From CAYUUP01 sp964447925 (GTDB taxonomy: Bacteria > Bacillota > Clostridia > Oscillospirales > Oscillospiraceae): a stretch of DNA of 43,376 nt. The DNA is taken from assembly GCA_964447925.1 (NCBI GenBank), contig CAYUUP010000003.1, forward strand, positions 1 through 43,376, in the 5' to 3' direction. How positions within the stretch are numbered: position 1 is the first letter of the stretch; each line of letters opens with the position of its first letter. Position numbers and translations under genes: made by a program. The notes under the pieces were generated by a model. The model saw nothing but the letters and a program-made list of their open reading frames with translations, had not been told where the DNA came from and made no database searches. This document shows positions 15,574 through 24,671 of this stretch, in pieces.

Positions 15574-16461
15574 TCAGATCCGGGGGAGCTGGTAATCCAG
15601 CGGGCCAAAGTGGAAATTATAATCCAGAGTCTCTAGAGCAGCCATTTCCGCCGGTGTTAAGGTAAAATCAAAGACCTGGAAATTTTCAACAATGCGCTCT
15701 GCTTTGGTGGATTTGGGAATCGGAACTACGTTGGACTGGATTTCCCAGCGCAGAATGACCTGCGCAACGGTTTTCCCAAGGGAATCCGCAATCTGCTTTA
15801 TTTTGGGATTCTGGAGGAGCGGGATCTCCGCATGGGCCATCTGGGGCCCCTTGGCGCCAACCTGCTGGCCGCCCAGCGGAAACCACGCCTCCACTAGGAT
15901 GCTGTTTTCTGCACAGTAACGGCGCAGTTCTCTAATTTGAAGATACGGATTGAACTCCAGTTGGTTCAGCATGGGAGCTGTGTTCGCCTTGGCCAGCAGC
16001 ATTTCCAGATGTGGAATCTCAAAATTCGACACGCCGATGCTGCGGGTCAGGCCCTCATCGTACAGCCGCTCCATTGCCTTCCAGGTGTCGCAAAACAGGC
16101 CAAGACGGGCGCGGGGCCAATGGATCAGATAGCAGTCCAGATAATCCATGCCAAAGCGCTTTAGCGAGGCTTCAAAAGCCTTCAGGGTGCCGTCATAGCC
16201 CTGACTGGCATCGGGAACCTTGCTAGAGAGCATATAACTCTCCCGCGGATAGCCACTGTTACGCAGTGCCGCGCCGAGAATTTCTTCATTACCATAAGCG
16301 GTGGCGGTATCAAACAGGCGGTAGCCGGTATCCAGCGCCAGTTTAATATGGCCATTGATATCGCCGCCGTCCTCCAGCTGGGCGCAGCCCAAGCCCAGCA
16401 GCGGAAATACCTGCCCATTATGCAGGGTGGTATAAGGGGGGGTCAGACTCGTTGCATCCAT
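15574..16461 (-). CDS. Aldo/keto reductase
   Basis: A 295-residue NAD(P)H-dependent (beta/alpha)8 reductase of aldehydes and ketones. The full catalytic tetrad is present: D51 and Y56 (FDTATAYGNEE), K81 (LSSKV) and H114 (LIHWP). The cofactor-binding IPKST motif is near the C-terminus. It resembles the 2,5-diketo-gluconate reductase branch (GVSNF, ILRWEIQ). I use the ATG at 16461 with AAAGGAT upstream; longer in-frame forms have no clear ribosome site. It follows the TRAP genes by about 180 bases and probably acts on a carbonyl of the imported compound or its product. Confidence 0.92.
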   Translation of the reverse strand: MDATSLTPPYTTLHNGQVFPLLGLGCAQLEDGGDINGHIKLALDTGYRLFDTATAYGNEEILGAALRNSGYPRESYMLSSKVPDASQGYDGTLKAFEASLKRFGMDYLDCYLIHWPRARLGLFCDTWKAMERLYDEGLTRSIGVSNFEIPHLEMLLAKANTAPMLNQLEFNPYLQIRELRRYCAENSILVEAWFPLGGQQVGAKGPQMAHAEIPLLQNPKIKQIADSLGKTVAQVILRWEIQSNVVPIPKSTKAERIVENFQVFDFTLTPAEMAALETLDYNFHFGPLDYQLPRI

Positions 16462-16642
16462 AGTTCTTGTTATCCTTTCGATTCCAGAAGTCATGAAGCA
16501 CAGGGGTAAATTGACCTCCGTTCTACCACCGGGCGGCGGAGCGGGGCAAATCACCTTCCTATAGGGGATGAGCGCCCCACTTGTGCGGAACGCTCTCCTT
16601 TAATTTTGGCTTAAAGCGGCAAGACTGCTGTCATTTAGGTAT

Positions 16643-17806
16643 TCAGCCCTGCCAGACGTCATCAATGGTGCCGAGATCGTAGTCAGCAATGTCTCGGAAG
16701 CCATCCATCGTGGCGGAAACGACCTTGACCATATCCTCGGTGTAGCCGGTAGCACCGCCCAGACCGGGCAGCATACTGGTCCAGCCGCCCAGATCGGCGC
16801 AGGTCAGGTACCATTCGACTTCCTCATCGGTAGCCTGAATAATGGTGCCGCCATTATCCTCAACTGTATTATAGAATTCAGCGGCAACTTCAGAAGCATA
16901 GGACATTGCATATGCCTTGGTTGCTTCGCAGGCCGCAGCCAGGGCCTCCTGCTGTGCTTCCGTCAGAGATTCATAGACATCGGTATTAATCAGCATCCAG
17001 TTATCAACCCGGTAGGTCGGGCGAACCAGGAAGTAGGAACCGACCTCATACAGGCGTTCAGTCACAACATCGGCCACGGTGCAGGAGATGCTGTCGACCA
17101 GACCGGTGCGCAGATCCTCATACCACTCCGAGTCGTTAATAAAAACCAGGTTTTTATAACCCATCTCAGTGTACTGAGAATCGGTGGGACAGCCATACTT
17201 GCCGTCATACATATCCGCCCAGCAGGTGAAAGGCTGCGTGGACACCCAGACTTCCTCTGAGGTCACGGCAAAGTAGGGCAGCAAGGTAGCATTGTACTCG
17301 GCCAGGTTGTTGGCAATTGCGCCAGCACTCTCCTCGTTCTCATAACAGACATACTCAGTAATGGCAGCTGTTGCATCCATAGAGGTGGGGAAGAACAGCA
17401 GCGGACACATGGTAGGGACGCTGAATGCATTAGAGGCAACAAAGGACATCATCAAGTCGATGGAGCCGCTGCTCAGCATGGACAACTCTTCATCAGCCCC
17501 GCCCAAGGTACCACTCGGGTACAGGTCAACCTCCATGGAACCTCCGGACAGTGTCTTAAGCTGCTCACAAAAGTATTCCCAGTAAATGCCGGTCAGCTGT
17601 GTGCTGGAGAAGGAGGTGCTGGCAGTCAGTTTAACGTGGGGATCATTGGCGGCGGCAGCTTCGGAAGCATTATCGCTCTCGGTGGTGTTGGAGCCGTCAC
17701 TAGCGCTGTTGGATGGATCGTTGTTTGTGCTAGAGCCGCAGGAAACCAGCGCCAGCATCATCATCAGCGCCAGAATCATGCTCAAAATTCTGGTCAGTTT
17801 TTTCAT
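16643..17806 (-). CDS. dctP: TRAP transporter substrate-binding lipoprotein (DctP family)
   Basis: A 387-residue extracytoplasmic solute receptor. A lipoprotein signal peptide ends at C23 (LALVSC), followed by a Ser/Asn-rich linker to about residue 50. The DctP fold is recognisable from GGADEELSMLSSGSIDLMMSF and the helix-rich C-terminus. TRAP receptors bind carboxylates through a conserved Arg; the ligand cannot be read here. I use the ATG at 17806 with GGAGGAAA upstream. It is the third gene of a dctQ-dctM-dctP set, 100 bases after dctM. Confidence 0.93.
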   Translation of the reverse strand: MKKLTRILSMILALMMMLALVSCGSSTNNDPSNSASDGSNTTESDNASEAAAANDPHVKLTASTSFSSTQLTGIYWEYFCEQLKTLSGGSMEVDLYPSGTLGGADEELSMLSSGSIDLMMSFVASNAFSVPTMCPLLFFPTSMDATAAITEYVCYENEESAGAIANNLAEYNATLLPYFAVTSEEVWVSTQPFTCWADMYDGKYGCPTDSQYTEMGYKNLVFINDSEWYEDLRTGLVDSISCTVADVVTERLYEVGSYFLVRPTYRVDNWMLINTDVYESLTEAQQEALAAACEATKAYAMSYASEVAAEFYNTVEDNGGTIIQATDEEVEWYLTCADLGGWTSMLPGLGGATGYTEDMVKVVSATMDGFRDIADYDLGTIDDVWQG

Positions 17807-17906
17807 CGGTGTTTCCTCCATTCATATAAAGATATCTGACCCAGGGGTTTATGTTATTGTCCGTTAGGACAACAGCACAGAAATCAGGCTGCCCTGCAGA
17901 CTGCGT

Positions 17907-19211
17907 TTATGAAAACAGGTTGGGCAGGAAGTTGACGATTGGACTGACGTACGCGATCAGGTAAGCACAGATGACATTTACCAAGCAGTAAGGAATAACG
18001 CCCTTAAAAATGAGCTTGGGATCCACACCGACGGCCTGCGCAGAGACAAACACGCCCATACCGATGGGAGGAGATATACTCCCTAAGTTAATCATTAAAA
18101 CCAGGAAAATCAAGATTGAGTATGGGTCAAAGCCCAGAGAGGTCAGAATCGGGAATACAACGGGAACCGTGATAAACATACAGGACATAATGTCCATCAC
18201 AGCGCCGGCAAAGAAGTAGAATATCACGATCAAAGTGAAGATGACGATAGTGGGTGCCTTCAGCGCGGCAATTACGTTGATCAGGGTATCGGGGATCCGT
18301 GAGAGGGTAATCAGACGACCGAACAGCGTACCTGCCAGCAGCATCGGAAAGAGGTTGCAGTTGATCACGATGGACTCTACGGCGCAGTTGAACACAGCCT
18401 TGATGCCCATGCGCTTGATAAAGAGGGCATAGATTGTAACAACAGCCGCGCCAATGGCTCCGCCAACTGTAGCAGTGAACCATCCAGCGTACGCGCCAAC
18501 AATGATGATGACGAACAGGACAATGATGGGAACCAGTTGCTTTAAAGATTTTACGCGATCTTTGAATGTGACCGTTTTCTTTACCTTTTGTGGGATCTTA
18601 TGGGTGGTATGCGCCATAATCTGAACGGAAATCAGCAACAGCACAGTAAGCAGAACACCCGCGCCAATGCCACACATCAGCCCCCTGGAAATCGAGAGAC
18701 TGGTCAGCATACAGCAGATCAGGATTGCAGAGCTGGGCGGAATCAAAGAGGCCAGGGAGGACGCTGTCGCAACACAGGCCAGGGCGTTGCTCCGGTCATA
18801 GCCTTCACGATCCAGGCTGGGCAGCGCCATCCGGCTGAAAACAACGCAGCCGGCGGTGGGATTACCGGAGCAGGCGCCGAAAATGGTATTCGCCACGATG
18901 ACGGTACTAAGCAGACCGCCCCGGAAATTGCCCAGCCATGCCTGGGTGGATGCGAAGGTACCCTCCGCTATTCCTGTTCGATCCAGCAACACGCCCATAA
19001 AAGCGAACAGTGGTAAGAGTGCGAAGGTGTATGATGCCGCTGTTGTAAAGGGTGCTGTGGTGAACTGGGTAATTACCATGGAGGGGCTGGCAATTAGAAC
19101 CATGCCGCCCAGAGAGCATAGGATCATTGCGATGAAAACAGGAACTCGGCAGAAGATCATGACAATCATCACAACAAATGCAATAATACCAATCAGAGAA
19201 GCCTGTGTCAT
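17907..19211 (-). CDS. dctM: TRAP transporter large permease subunit (DctM family)
   Basis: A 434-residue membrane protein with about 12 hydrophobic segments, normal for DctM. Family hallmarks are the GACSGNPTAGCVVFSRMALPSLDREGYDRSNA loop region (seen around residues 110-145) and the C-terminal NLGSISPPIGMGVFV motif. It carries out sodium- or proton-driven import of the receptor-bound acid. The ATG overlaps the dctQ stop (ATGA), so translation is coupled. Confidence 0.95.
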   Translation of the reverse strand: MTQASLIGIIAFVVMIVMIFCRVPVFIAMILCSLGGMVLIASPSMVITQFTTAPFTTAASYTFALLPLFAFMGVLLDRTGIAEGTFASTQAWLGNFRGGLLSTVIVANTIFGACSGNPTAGCVVFSRMALPSLDREGYDRSNALACVATASSLASLIPPSSAILICCMLTSLSISRGLMCGIGAGVLLTVLLLISVQIMAHTTHKIPQKVKKTVTFKDRVKSLKQLVPIIVLFVIIIVGAYAGWFTATVGGAIGAAVVTIYALFIKRMGIKAVFNCAVESIVINCNLFPMLLAGTLFGRLITLSRIPDTLINVIAALKAPTIVIFTLIVIFYFFAGAVMDIMSCMFITVPVVFPILTSLGFDPYSILIFLVLMINLGSISPPIGMGVFVSAQAVGVDPKLIFKGVIPYCLVNVICAYLIAYVSPIVNFLPNLFS

Positions 19212-19855
19212 TTCTGCGTTCCCCCCTTCGTGTCACCGTCAGGCCGCTTGCCCTCATTGTCCTCATAGATGTCGGGAACGATCATGGGAACTTCCAAGCA
19301 TGGCTTGTCTCCAATTAGGGGGTCGCGCTTTTCATCGCCGGGGATCGGCTCCAGCTTTAGAAGCAGGCGCATAAAGGTGAAAAAGAACGCAATGGACAGG
19401 AATATCCAGCCTATTGACTCCAGCAGACAGAATGGCCAAATGGGGAAACCGTCCTTGACACCGCTGAGAACGCCGCGCACATAATAATCTATCATGTTGT
19501 CAAAAGACAGCTTCGTCATGAAGATGCAGGCTGCGCAGCCCAGCAGGTCGAACGCCATGGTGCTGATTTTGCGGATGGCTCTGGGAAACTTGCCATACAC
19601 AATATCGACACAGGTCATCTCGCCGTGAAGCCAAGTGAAGCCCATCCCGAGATACGCAATGGGGACATCCAGATAGGTGATCAGTTCTACCGAATACTTA
19701 ATGCTGCTGCCAAACAGCTTTGCGGCGATCACGTCAACGAAAGCGATGATCATACAGATAATCAGCGCAACCGCACCAACATAGACCATAAATTTGGCCA
19801 TCATATCATATACGTGGTCAACCGCTGCCCAACCGGTTCTTTTGTGAATTTCCAT
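19208..19855 (-). CDS. dctQ: TRAP transporter small permease subunit (DctQ family)
   Basis: A 215-residue membrane protein with four hydrophobic segments, including the typical SVELITYLDVPIAYLGMGF and HGEMTCVDI stretch of DctQ. A charged C-terminal tail of about 45 residues is longer than usual. I use the ATG at 19855 with AAAGGAG upstream. It heads the dctQMP unit, 240 bases downstream of the CoA-transferase gene, with a possible separate promoter. Confidence 0.9.
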   Translation of the reverse strand: MEIHKRTGWAAVDHVYDMMAKFMVYVGAVALIICMIIAFVDVIAAKLFGSSIKYSVELITYLDVPIAYLGMGFTWLHGEMTCVDIVYGKFPRAIRKISTMAFDLLGCAACIFMTKLSFDNMIDYYVRGVLSGVKDGFPIWPFCLLESIGWIFLSIAFFFTFMRLLLKLEPIPGDEKRDPLIGDKPCLEVPMIVPDIYEDNEGKRPDGDTKGGTQK

Positions 19856-19923
19856 CAGGCATTCTCCTTTCGTGGGAAATACGCTCTTGAGCGAATCCTT
19901 GTACATCTGCACATCTTAGAAAT

Positions 19924-19953
19924 ATCTTAGCATTTTGCCGGGGACAGAATCAA
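19924..19953 (-). promoter_or_regulatory. Possible dctQ promoter
   Basis: Minus strand TTGATT, 18-base spacer, TAAGAT. A dyad TGTTAT-N7-ATAACA (19972-19990) lies just upstream of the -35 and may be an activator site. Confidence 0.45.
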
Positions 19954-20094
19954 GCGATATTGATGCGAGTTTGTTATTAAGTCGATAACACCTTCGTATC
20001 AATCCCGCTTTTTTGTGCAATTAAAATCATCACGAGCCTCCTCAAAGCGGAGCCGTTTCCAGGATATGCACTGCTCTGGTGTTGCATACTTTGG

Positions 20095-21552
20095 TCAACC
20101 CAGCATGGAGCCGGTTTCCAAATACCGGAGATGCCAGGACAGCGCTCTGGACAGATCGTGCGGCATATGCCCGCCCAGCTTGCAGGCATCTTGGAAATAC
20201 TCCCGCAGCAACGGACGATAGTCAGGATGCGCACAGTTTTCAATGATGGTGTTTGCCCGCTCACGGGGTCCCTTCCAGCGGAGATCAGCCAGACCCTGTT
20301 CAGTTACAATTACCTGTACGTCATGCTCTGTGTGATCAACGTGGGCGCACATGGGGACGATGGAGCTGACTGCTCCACCCTTGGCGCGGGAATTTGTCGC
20401 AAAAATGGATAGCCCTGCGTTACGGGTGAAATCACCGCTGCCCCCGATTCCATTCATCACGCTGGTACCCATGATGTGGGTCGAGTTGACGTGTCCATAA
20501 ATGTCACACTCGATGGGAGTGTTCATGGCGATTACATTCAGCCGCCGGATGACCTCGGGATGGTTGGAAATATCCTGCGAACGGATGACAAGACGCCTCC
20601 GCAACCCACCGATATGTGCGTAGAAATCTGCCCGTGCAGATTCTGAAAGCGAGATGGCTGTGGTAGATGCGCTGGTCACAATGCCCTCCCGTACAAGTTG
20701 ATAAGCCGAATCCTGCATAATTTCCGCATACATTCTCAAATCACCCAGACCGCTGGTTGCCAACCCGGCTAGCACAGCATTGGCAACGCTGCCTACGCCG
20801 CTTTGTAGCGGGTTCAAATTGGTGGGCTGCCGTCCGGCTGAAATTTCCTCTTTGAGGAAGCGGAGAATGTGTTCCGAAATTGCCTGGCTGACCTCATCCG
20901 GCTCGGCAAAGGATGGCGCGGTACCGGGATCATCAGTCTCCACAATGGCAACGATCTTGTCAAAATCACATGGAATATAGGGTGTCCCGATCCGCTGTCC
21001 GGCGGCAGTGATGGGGATGGGGTTTCCGTCAGGATAAAAGATATCATGAATACCCGTCAATTCCATCGGCAGTGCCGCATTGATCTCCAGAATCAGGTGC
21101 TTCGCATTCCGGACAAAGCAGTCGCTTGCGCCTACAGCCGCAGAGGGAATAATTCCCTGCTCATTAACAGCAGCGCACTCCAAAATTGCGAGATCAATGG
21201 GGAAGTCGCCCCGATCCAGAAAGGCCGGCATATGACTGAGATGCATGTCAATATAGTCAACAGCACCTCTGTTGGCCGCCGCTCGAAGCGTTTTGTCCGC
21301 TTGATAAGGGAAACGCTTCGCGATCAACCCTGCTTCTGTCAGTACGCCATCCACATTGCTGCCCACGGAGGCACCCGTGAGCAGAATAAGATCTCGGGCG
21401 CTTTTTTTCTGAGCGATCGCAGCCGGGACGAGCTTTGGTTCGCCAATCATGCCGAATCCGGAGCAGGCCACCGACATTCCGGGACACACGAACTCTGCGG
21501 CGGCGGCAGCTGACATGATCCTGCTTCGCAGAGGGGTGTAAATTCGTTCCAT
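20095..21552 (-). CDS. Acetyl-CoA hydrolase/CoA-transferase family protein (class I CoA-transferase)
   Basis: A 485-residue CoA-transferase resembling succinyl-CoA:acetate CoA-transferase (Cat1/AarC) and 4-hydroxybutyrate CoA-transferase. The C-terminal half is highly typical: GGSGDFTRNAGLSIFATNS, HVDHTEHDVQVIVTEQGLADLR and CAHPDY. The predicted catalytic glutamate is in MYAEIMQD, after the GVGSVANAVL motif. It would activate a carboxylate by transfer from acetyl-CoA or recover CoA energy. I use the ATG at 21552 with AGAGGGG upstream. Being in the same run as BKACE and the cyclase genes, it likely acts on the pathway acid or on acetoacetate. Confidence 0.92.
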   Translation of the reverse strand: MERIYTPLRSRIMSAAAAAEFVCPGMSVACSGFGMIGEPKLVPAAIAQKKSARDLILLTGASVGSNVDGVLTEAGLIAKRFPYQADKTLRAAANRGAVDYIDMHLSHMPAFLDRGDFPIDLAILECAAVNEQGIIPSAAVGASDCFVRNAKHLILEINAALPMELTGIHDIFYPDGNPIPITAAGQRIGTPYIPCDFDKIVAIVETDDPGTAPSFAEPDEVSQAISEHILRFLKEEISAGRQPTNLNPLQSGVGSVANAVLAGLATSGLGDLRMYAEIMQDSAYQLVREGIVTSASTTAISLSESARADFYAHIGGLRRRLVIRSQDISNHPEVIRRLNVIAMNTPIECDIYGHVNSTHIMGTSVMNGIGGSGDFTRNAGLSIFATNSRAKGGAVSSIVPMCAHVDHTEHDVQVIVTEQGLADLRWKGPRERANTIIENCAHPDYRPLLREYFQDACKLGGHMPHDLSRALSWHLRYLETGSMLG

Positions 21553-21566
21553 CAACAAGGCCCCTC

Positions 21567-21845
21567 TTAATTGGCGTCTGCCTGCTTGTCCAGCCGCATA
21601 TTTCGGAGATACAGGCAGATGTCCACGGAAACCATAACAATATTGATGATGTAGAAGATAAATACATAGCTAATGCTGTGGTGGATCAGCTTTCCGGCAA
21701 TTCCACTGACATAGCCCAGCCAGATAAATACTTCAAAAAACAGGCTTTTCCCTTTTGTGGTTCTGGATTTATAGGATTTATGTACTGATATCGGCCAGGA
21801 CAGGCCAAAGCATATTACCATGATAGCCTCAAAAATTTCGTCCAT
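21567..21845 (-). CDS. Small PQ-loop/SemiSWEET-like membrane protein
   Basis: A 92-residue hydrophobic protein with three predicted membrane helices. The segment GLSWPISVHKSYKSRTTKGKS followed by FIWLGYVSGI resembles the PQ-loop half-transporter pattern (P-x(4)-K-x-Y-x(3)-T-x-K-S), with Ile in place of the Gln of the PQ pair. SemiSWEETs work as dimers moving small sugars; the role here is unknown. I use the ATG at 21845 (TGGGTGA upstream) rather than a TTG 24 codons earlier. It lies 14 bases before the CoA-transferase start, so it is in the operon. Confidence 0.7.
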   Translation of the reverse strand: MDEIFEAIMVICFGLSWPISVHKSYKSRTTKGKSLFFEVFIWLGYVSGIAGKLIHHSISYVFIFYIINIVMVSVDICLYLRNMRLDKQADAN

Positions 21846-22020
21846 ATAAATCACCCATTCGGCCGCTTTGCGTCCGCACAAGCAGAAGTAAGAGAGTGCC
21901 AGCCAAGGCCTCTTCAATTACAACTGCACGCATTGTGTTTGTCTGTCCAATGTCTTGCCGCTGCTGCGGAATCAAAAGGCATGCAGCAGTGCTTATGTTT
22001 GCCGCTGTCACAGACAGGCA

Positions 22021-22863
22021 TCATACTTGCTTGACAAGGCCCAGCAACTGACGCGTATCTTTTGCTGTGGCGATGCTGCGTCCAGCATCCAAGCCCAACT
22101 GAACAGCACGCTCGACCAGGGAGACATTAGTAGCCAAAATGCCCCTTTCCATGTAGATATTATCTTCCAGACCTACCCGCAGCCCATCGCAGCCCATCGC
22201 CAGGCCCATAAGCATACAGGGCATATGGGCGCGTCCAATGCCGGTGATTGACCAGGTGGAGCCGGGCTGCATGCGCGGAAGTAAATATGCCAGTGAGGTA
22301 ATATCTCCAGGCATACCGCCTGTTACCCCCAGGACAAACTGGTAGTGGAGAGGAGCCTTCAGCACACCTTTTTTTACATAGTAATCTACATTGCCCATAT
22401 CGCCACCATTAAAAATCTCACATTCAGGCTTAATCCGCAGTGCCTGCACGTCATGTCCCAGCTGCTCCAGGAAAGCAGGGCTGTTAGTAAAGATGTAGGA
22501 ATTAGCCCAGTTCATGCTTAACGGGTCATAGGAACACATTTCGGGTAGCAGCAGCGGCAGATGGGCCCGGCGCAGTTCTTCCGGCCATTTAGAGCCGGAG
22601 GTGGTTAGATTGATAACCAGATCTACCCCTTCCCGGGCTGCTTTTTCCCGAATCAGACCAACCACTTCGACAAATTTCTCCGTCTCCATTGTGTTGACGC
22701 CATCCTTGTCACGGACATGGATATGGATTACGGAGGCACCGGCTTTTGCACAGGCGATGGCATCATCAGAAATTTCCTCTGGCGTAACAGGGACATAGGG
22801 GGTCTGTTGCTTTGTAGTGCCAGCGCCGCAAAGAGCGGCGGTAATAATCAGTTTTTTGCCCAT
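22021..22863 (-). CDS. Beta-keto acid cleavage enzyme (BKACE, DUF849)
   Basis: A 280-residue TIM-barrel zinc enzyme. The family condenses a beta-keto acid with acetyl-CoA and cleaves it to acetoacetate plus a new acyl-CoA; the type member is 3-keto-5-aminohexanoate cleavage enzyme of lysine fermentation. The zinc histidines H47 and H49 (IHIHVRD) are present, as are TTSGS, EIFNGGD and the C-terminal GLEDN motif. No lysine-fermentation genes (kamA, kdd) are nearby, so a different beta-keto acid is likely. Ribosome site AAAGGAT is twelve bases upstream. Flanked by cyclase-family and CoA-transferase genes. Confidence 0.92.
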   Translation of the reverse strand: MGKKLIITAALCGAGTTKQQTPYVPVTPEEISDDAIACAKAGASVIHIHVRDKDGVNTMETEKFVEVVGLIREKAAREGVDLVINLTTSGSKWPEELRRAHLPLLLPEMCSYDPLSMNWANSYIFTNSPAFLEQLGHDVQALRIKPECEIFNGGDMGNVDYYVKKGVLKAPLHYQFVLGVTGGMPGDITSLAYLLPRMQPGSTWSITGIGRAHMPCMLMGLAMGCDGLRVGLEDNIYMERGILATNVSLVERAVQLGLDAGRSIATAKDTRQLLGLVKQV

Positions 22864-22997
22864 TTAGAAGCGCATCCTTTCACATAAGACCCGGCTGCCG
22901 TTCAATCCACTGCGGTGAGACATCAGTCCGGATAAATGATATTTCTAGTTACAAAATCGGACGCAGCCGAGATGCTGATTCCTCATCTTTCTGCTCA

Positions 22998-23798
22998 TTA
23001 TCTGCCGGTTTCAAAGCGAAACTCGCCCTCTGGATCGGTGATGGCCAGCACCCGCACACCGGAGCCTTCTCCATTGACAAAGCGCCAAGGGAATGCGGCA
23101 AAGAAACAGCGTTTTCCGCATATCCTGTCAAAATCGCCGTTTTCGCCTAGATCGTCTCCTACGTTTTCAATTCCGGGGATGCCGCCCTTTACCATCAGGT
23201 TCTTGTGGCCGTCCTCCCAATACGGAAAGTCGATCAGGGGATCACGGCCATATTCTTGCTTCCACTCCTCAATTAAATCCGGTCGGGTGGGGCCAAGACC
23301 GTGATCGACTAGTTTGGTGGCCATGGGATGATCGTTCGCCTGGCAACCATAGCCCACCATTTTGACCTCGTGTTTGATGAACCAGTTGGCGGTCGCTCCC
23401 ACGGCACCGCAGCCATAGGCAAAATAGTCATCACTGTCGCTCCAGATGTGGTGTTGGCCGGTATTGATCATGACGATATCGCCCTTCCGTATCCGAGGTT
23501 GGGCGGCCTCCAAATCCTCTGGGGTAATCTTTCCCCACTTCCCTTTTGGAATGTAGAGACAGACACCACTGCCAAAAAAGCGCCACAGCGGATACTGCGT
23601 AATATCAGGAGTGCATTCCGTTACGTGAAGGGGTGCATCCATATGTGTCCCCCGGTGCATAATACCCTCCCACTGGATATTATACATACCATCGTTCGCG
23701 TGAAAACGCTTGACCTCTATTTTCAGATTGCAGCCAGACGGCCACTGGGGCATGAACGGCTCAAAGGTGTGGGTCAGGTCAAAAATCTGTACGCTCAT
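22998..23798 (-). CDS. Cyclase-family metal hydrolase (complete metal motif)
   Basis: A 266-residue member of the cyclase/kynurenine formamidase/isatin hydrolase family. The metal motif HxGTHxDxPxH is intact: H48-R-G-T-H52-M-D54 and H58. The family hydrolyses cyclic or N-acyl substrates with Mn or Zn. Further features are GDIVMINTG and a long insert (TKLVDHGLGPTRPDL) also found in the neighbouring paralogue. The ATG has AGGAGAC upstream. It sits 18 bases after the first paralogue and before BKACE, so ring or amide opening could feed BKACE (inference). Confidence 0.9.
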   Translation of the reverse strand: MSVQIFDLTHTFEPFMPQWPSGCNLKIEVKRFHANDGMYNIQWEGIMHRGTHMDAPLHVTECTPDITQYPLWRFFGSGVCLYIPKGKWGKITPEDLEAAQPRIRKGDIVMINTGQHHIWSDSDDYFAYGCGAVGATANWFIKHEVKMVGYGCQANDHPMATKLVDHGLGPTRPDLIEEWKQEYGRDPLIDFPYWEDGHKNLMVKGGIPGIENVGDDLGENGDFDRICGKRCFFAAFPWRFVNGEGSGVRVLAITDPEGEFRFETGR

Positions 23799-23816
23799 AT
23801 GTATTGTCTCCTGCTA

Positions 23817-24626
23817 TCAAATTCCGGAGTCGATGCGAACCTTGCCGCTGGGATCGAAAATGGCGGTAAAACGGACTGGACAGGCATCTCCCCGCCATAT
23901 CTTCCAGGGCGTGGAGATCATGGTAGCGCGTTTACCGGTAATCTCGTCCACATCGCCAGCCATCTGCTGAACGACCGGGATGTCGGCTGCTGCCAGCGCC
24001 TTGTGTGCTGGGTAAAAGCCGGGATAATCCTCCAGTGCGTCCCTGCCGGTTTTTTCCCTGTAAATTGGAACAAGCCGTTTCATATAAGGCCCCGGACGGC
24101 CCATATGTGGCGTCAGGCTGGTTGCGGCGGGGCAGTCGATGAAAGGAGTATCAATAGCGACAAATTTGGGCTGCATGGAAATCAGATAATGCGCAGCGTC
24201 CTCGGTGAGGCCGGGAGCCTCGCCAAAATACTCCATTGAGTCAGAATATTTGTGGTGCCAGCCGGTGTTGATCGCTATGATATCTCCAGTACGAATTTCC
24301 CCGGCGGATTTCAAGTCATCAGCGGTAATTTTATCCCAATTAGTCTTGTCGCGCAGATCCAGAATGATACCATTTCCAAAAAAACGGGCGGGGTCTATCT
24401 GGGAGAGATCAGTACCGCAGGACTGCATATGGATTGGCGCAATCATGTGCGTGCCGGTGTGGAAATTGGTGCGGATTTTAAATGCCTGGACGCCAAACTG
24501 GGCGTGTTTGACTCCGTGGTCAAAGATAACGTCATCATCGCCGGGATAGGACGGCACGCCGCAGCCCCACGCATGGGATAATTCATAGAACTGCAGTCCG
24601 TTCCACGGATCCGTTACGAAAGGCAT
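23817..24626 (-). CDS. Cyclase-family protein with altered metal motif
   Basis: A 269-residue paralogue of the next gene, with the same order of motifs (FYELSHAWGCGVPSYPGDDD, GDIIAINTG, TSLTPHMGRPGPYMKRL). The metal motif reads H56-T-G-T-H60-M-I62-A-P-I-H66: the usual aspartate is isoleucine. The remaining histidines are kept, so it may bind metal differently, be a subunit of a hetero-oligomer with the next gene product, or be non-hydrolytic. First gene of the minus-strand block, with AGGAGG before its ATG and a promoter overlapped by a palindrome. Confidence 0.87.
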   Translation of the reverse strand: MPFVTDPWNGLQFYELSHAWGCGVPSYPGDDDVIFDHGVKHAQFGVQAFKIRTNFHTGTHMIAPIHMQSCGTDLSQIDPARFFGNGIILDLRDKTNWDKITADDLKSAGEIRTGDIIAINTGWHHKYSDSMEYFGEAPGLTEDAAHYLISMQPKFVAIDTPFIDCPAATSLTPHMGRPGPYMKRLVPIYREKTGRDALEDYPGFYPAHKALAAADIPVVQQMAGDVDEITGKRATMISTPWKIWRGDACPVRFTAIFDPSGKVRIDSGI

Positions 24627-24662
24627 AAAGATTCCTCCTGTCTGTCGAGTGGAATATATTTT

Positions 24663-24671
24663 ATTGTAGCA
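24663..24671 (-). promoter_or_regulatory. Extended -10 promoter of the cyclase-BKACE operon
   Basis: Minus strand TGC-TACAAT, about 37 bases before the cyclase ATG; the -35 is poor, which fits activator dependence or control through the overlapping palindrome. Confidence 0.6.

Noticed and set aside
22021..22863. Lysine fermentation (kce) assignment for BKACE
   Set aside because: No kamA, kamD/E, kdd or kal genes in the window; the general BKACE name is safer.
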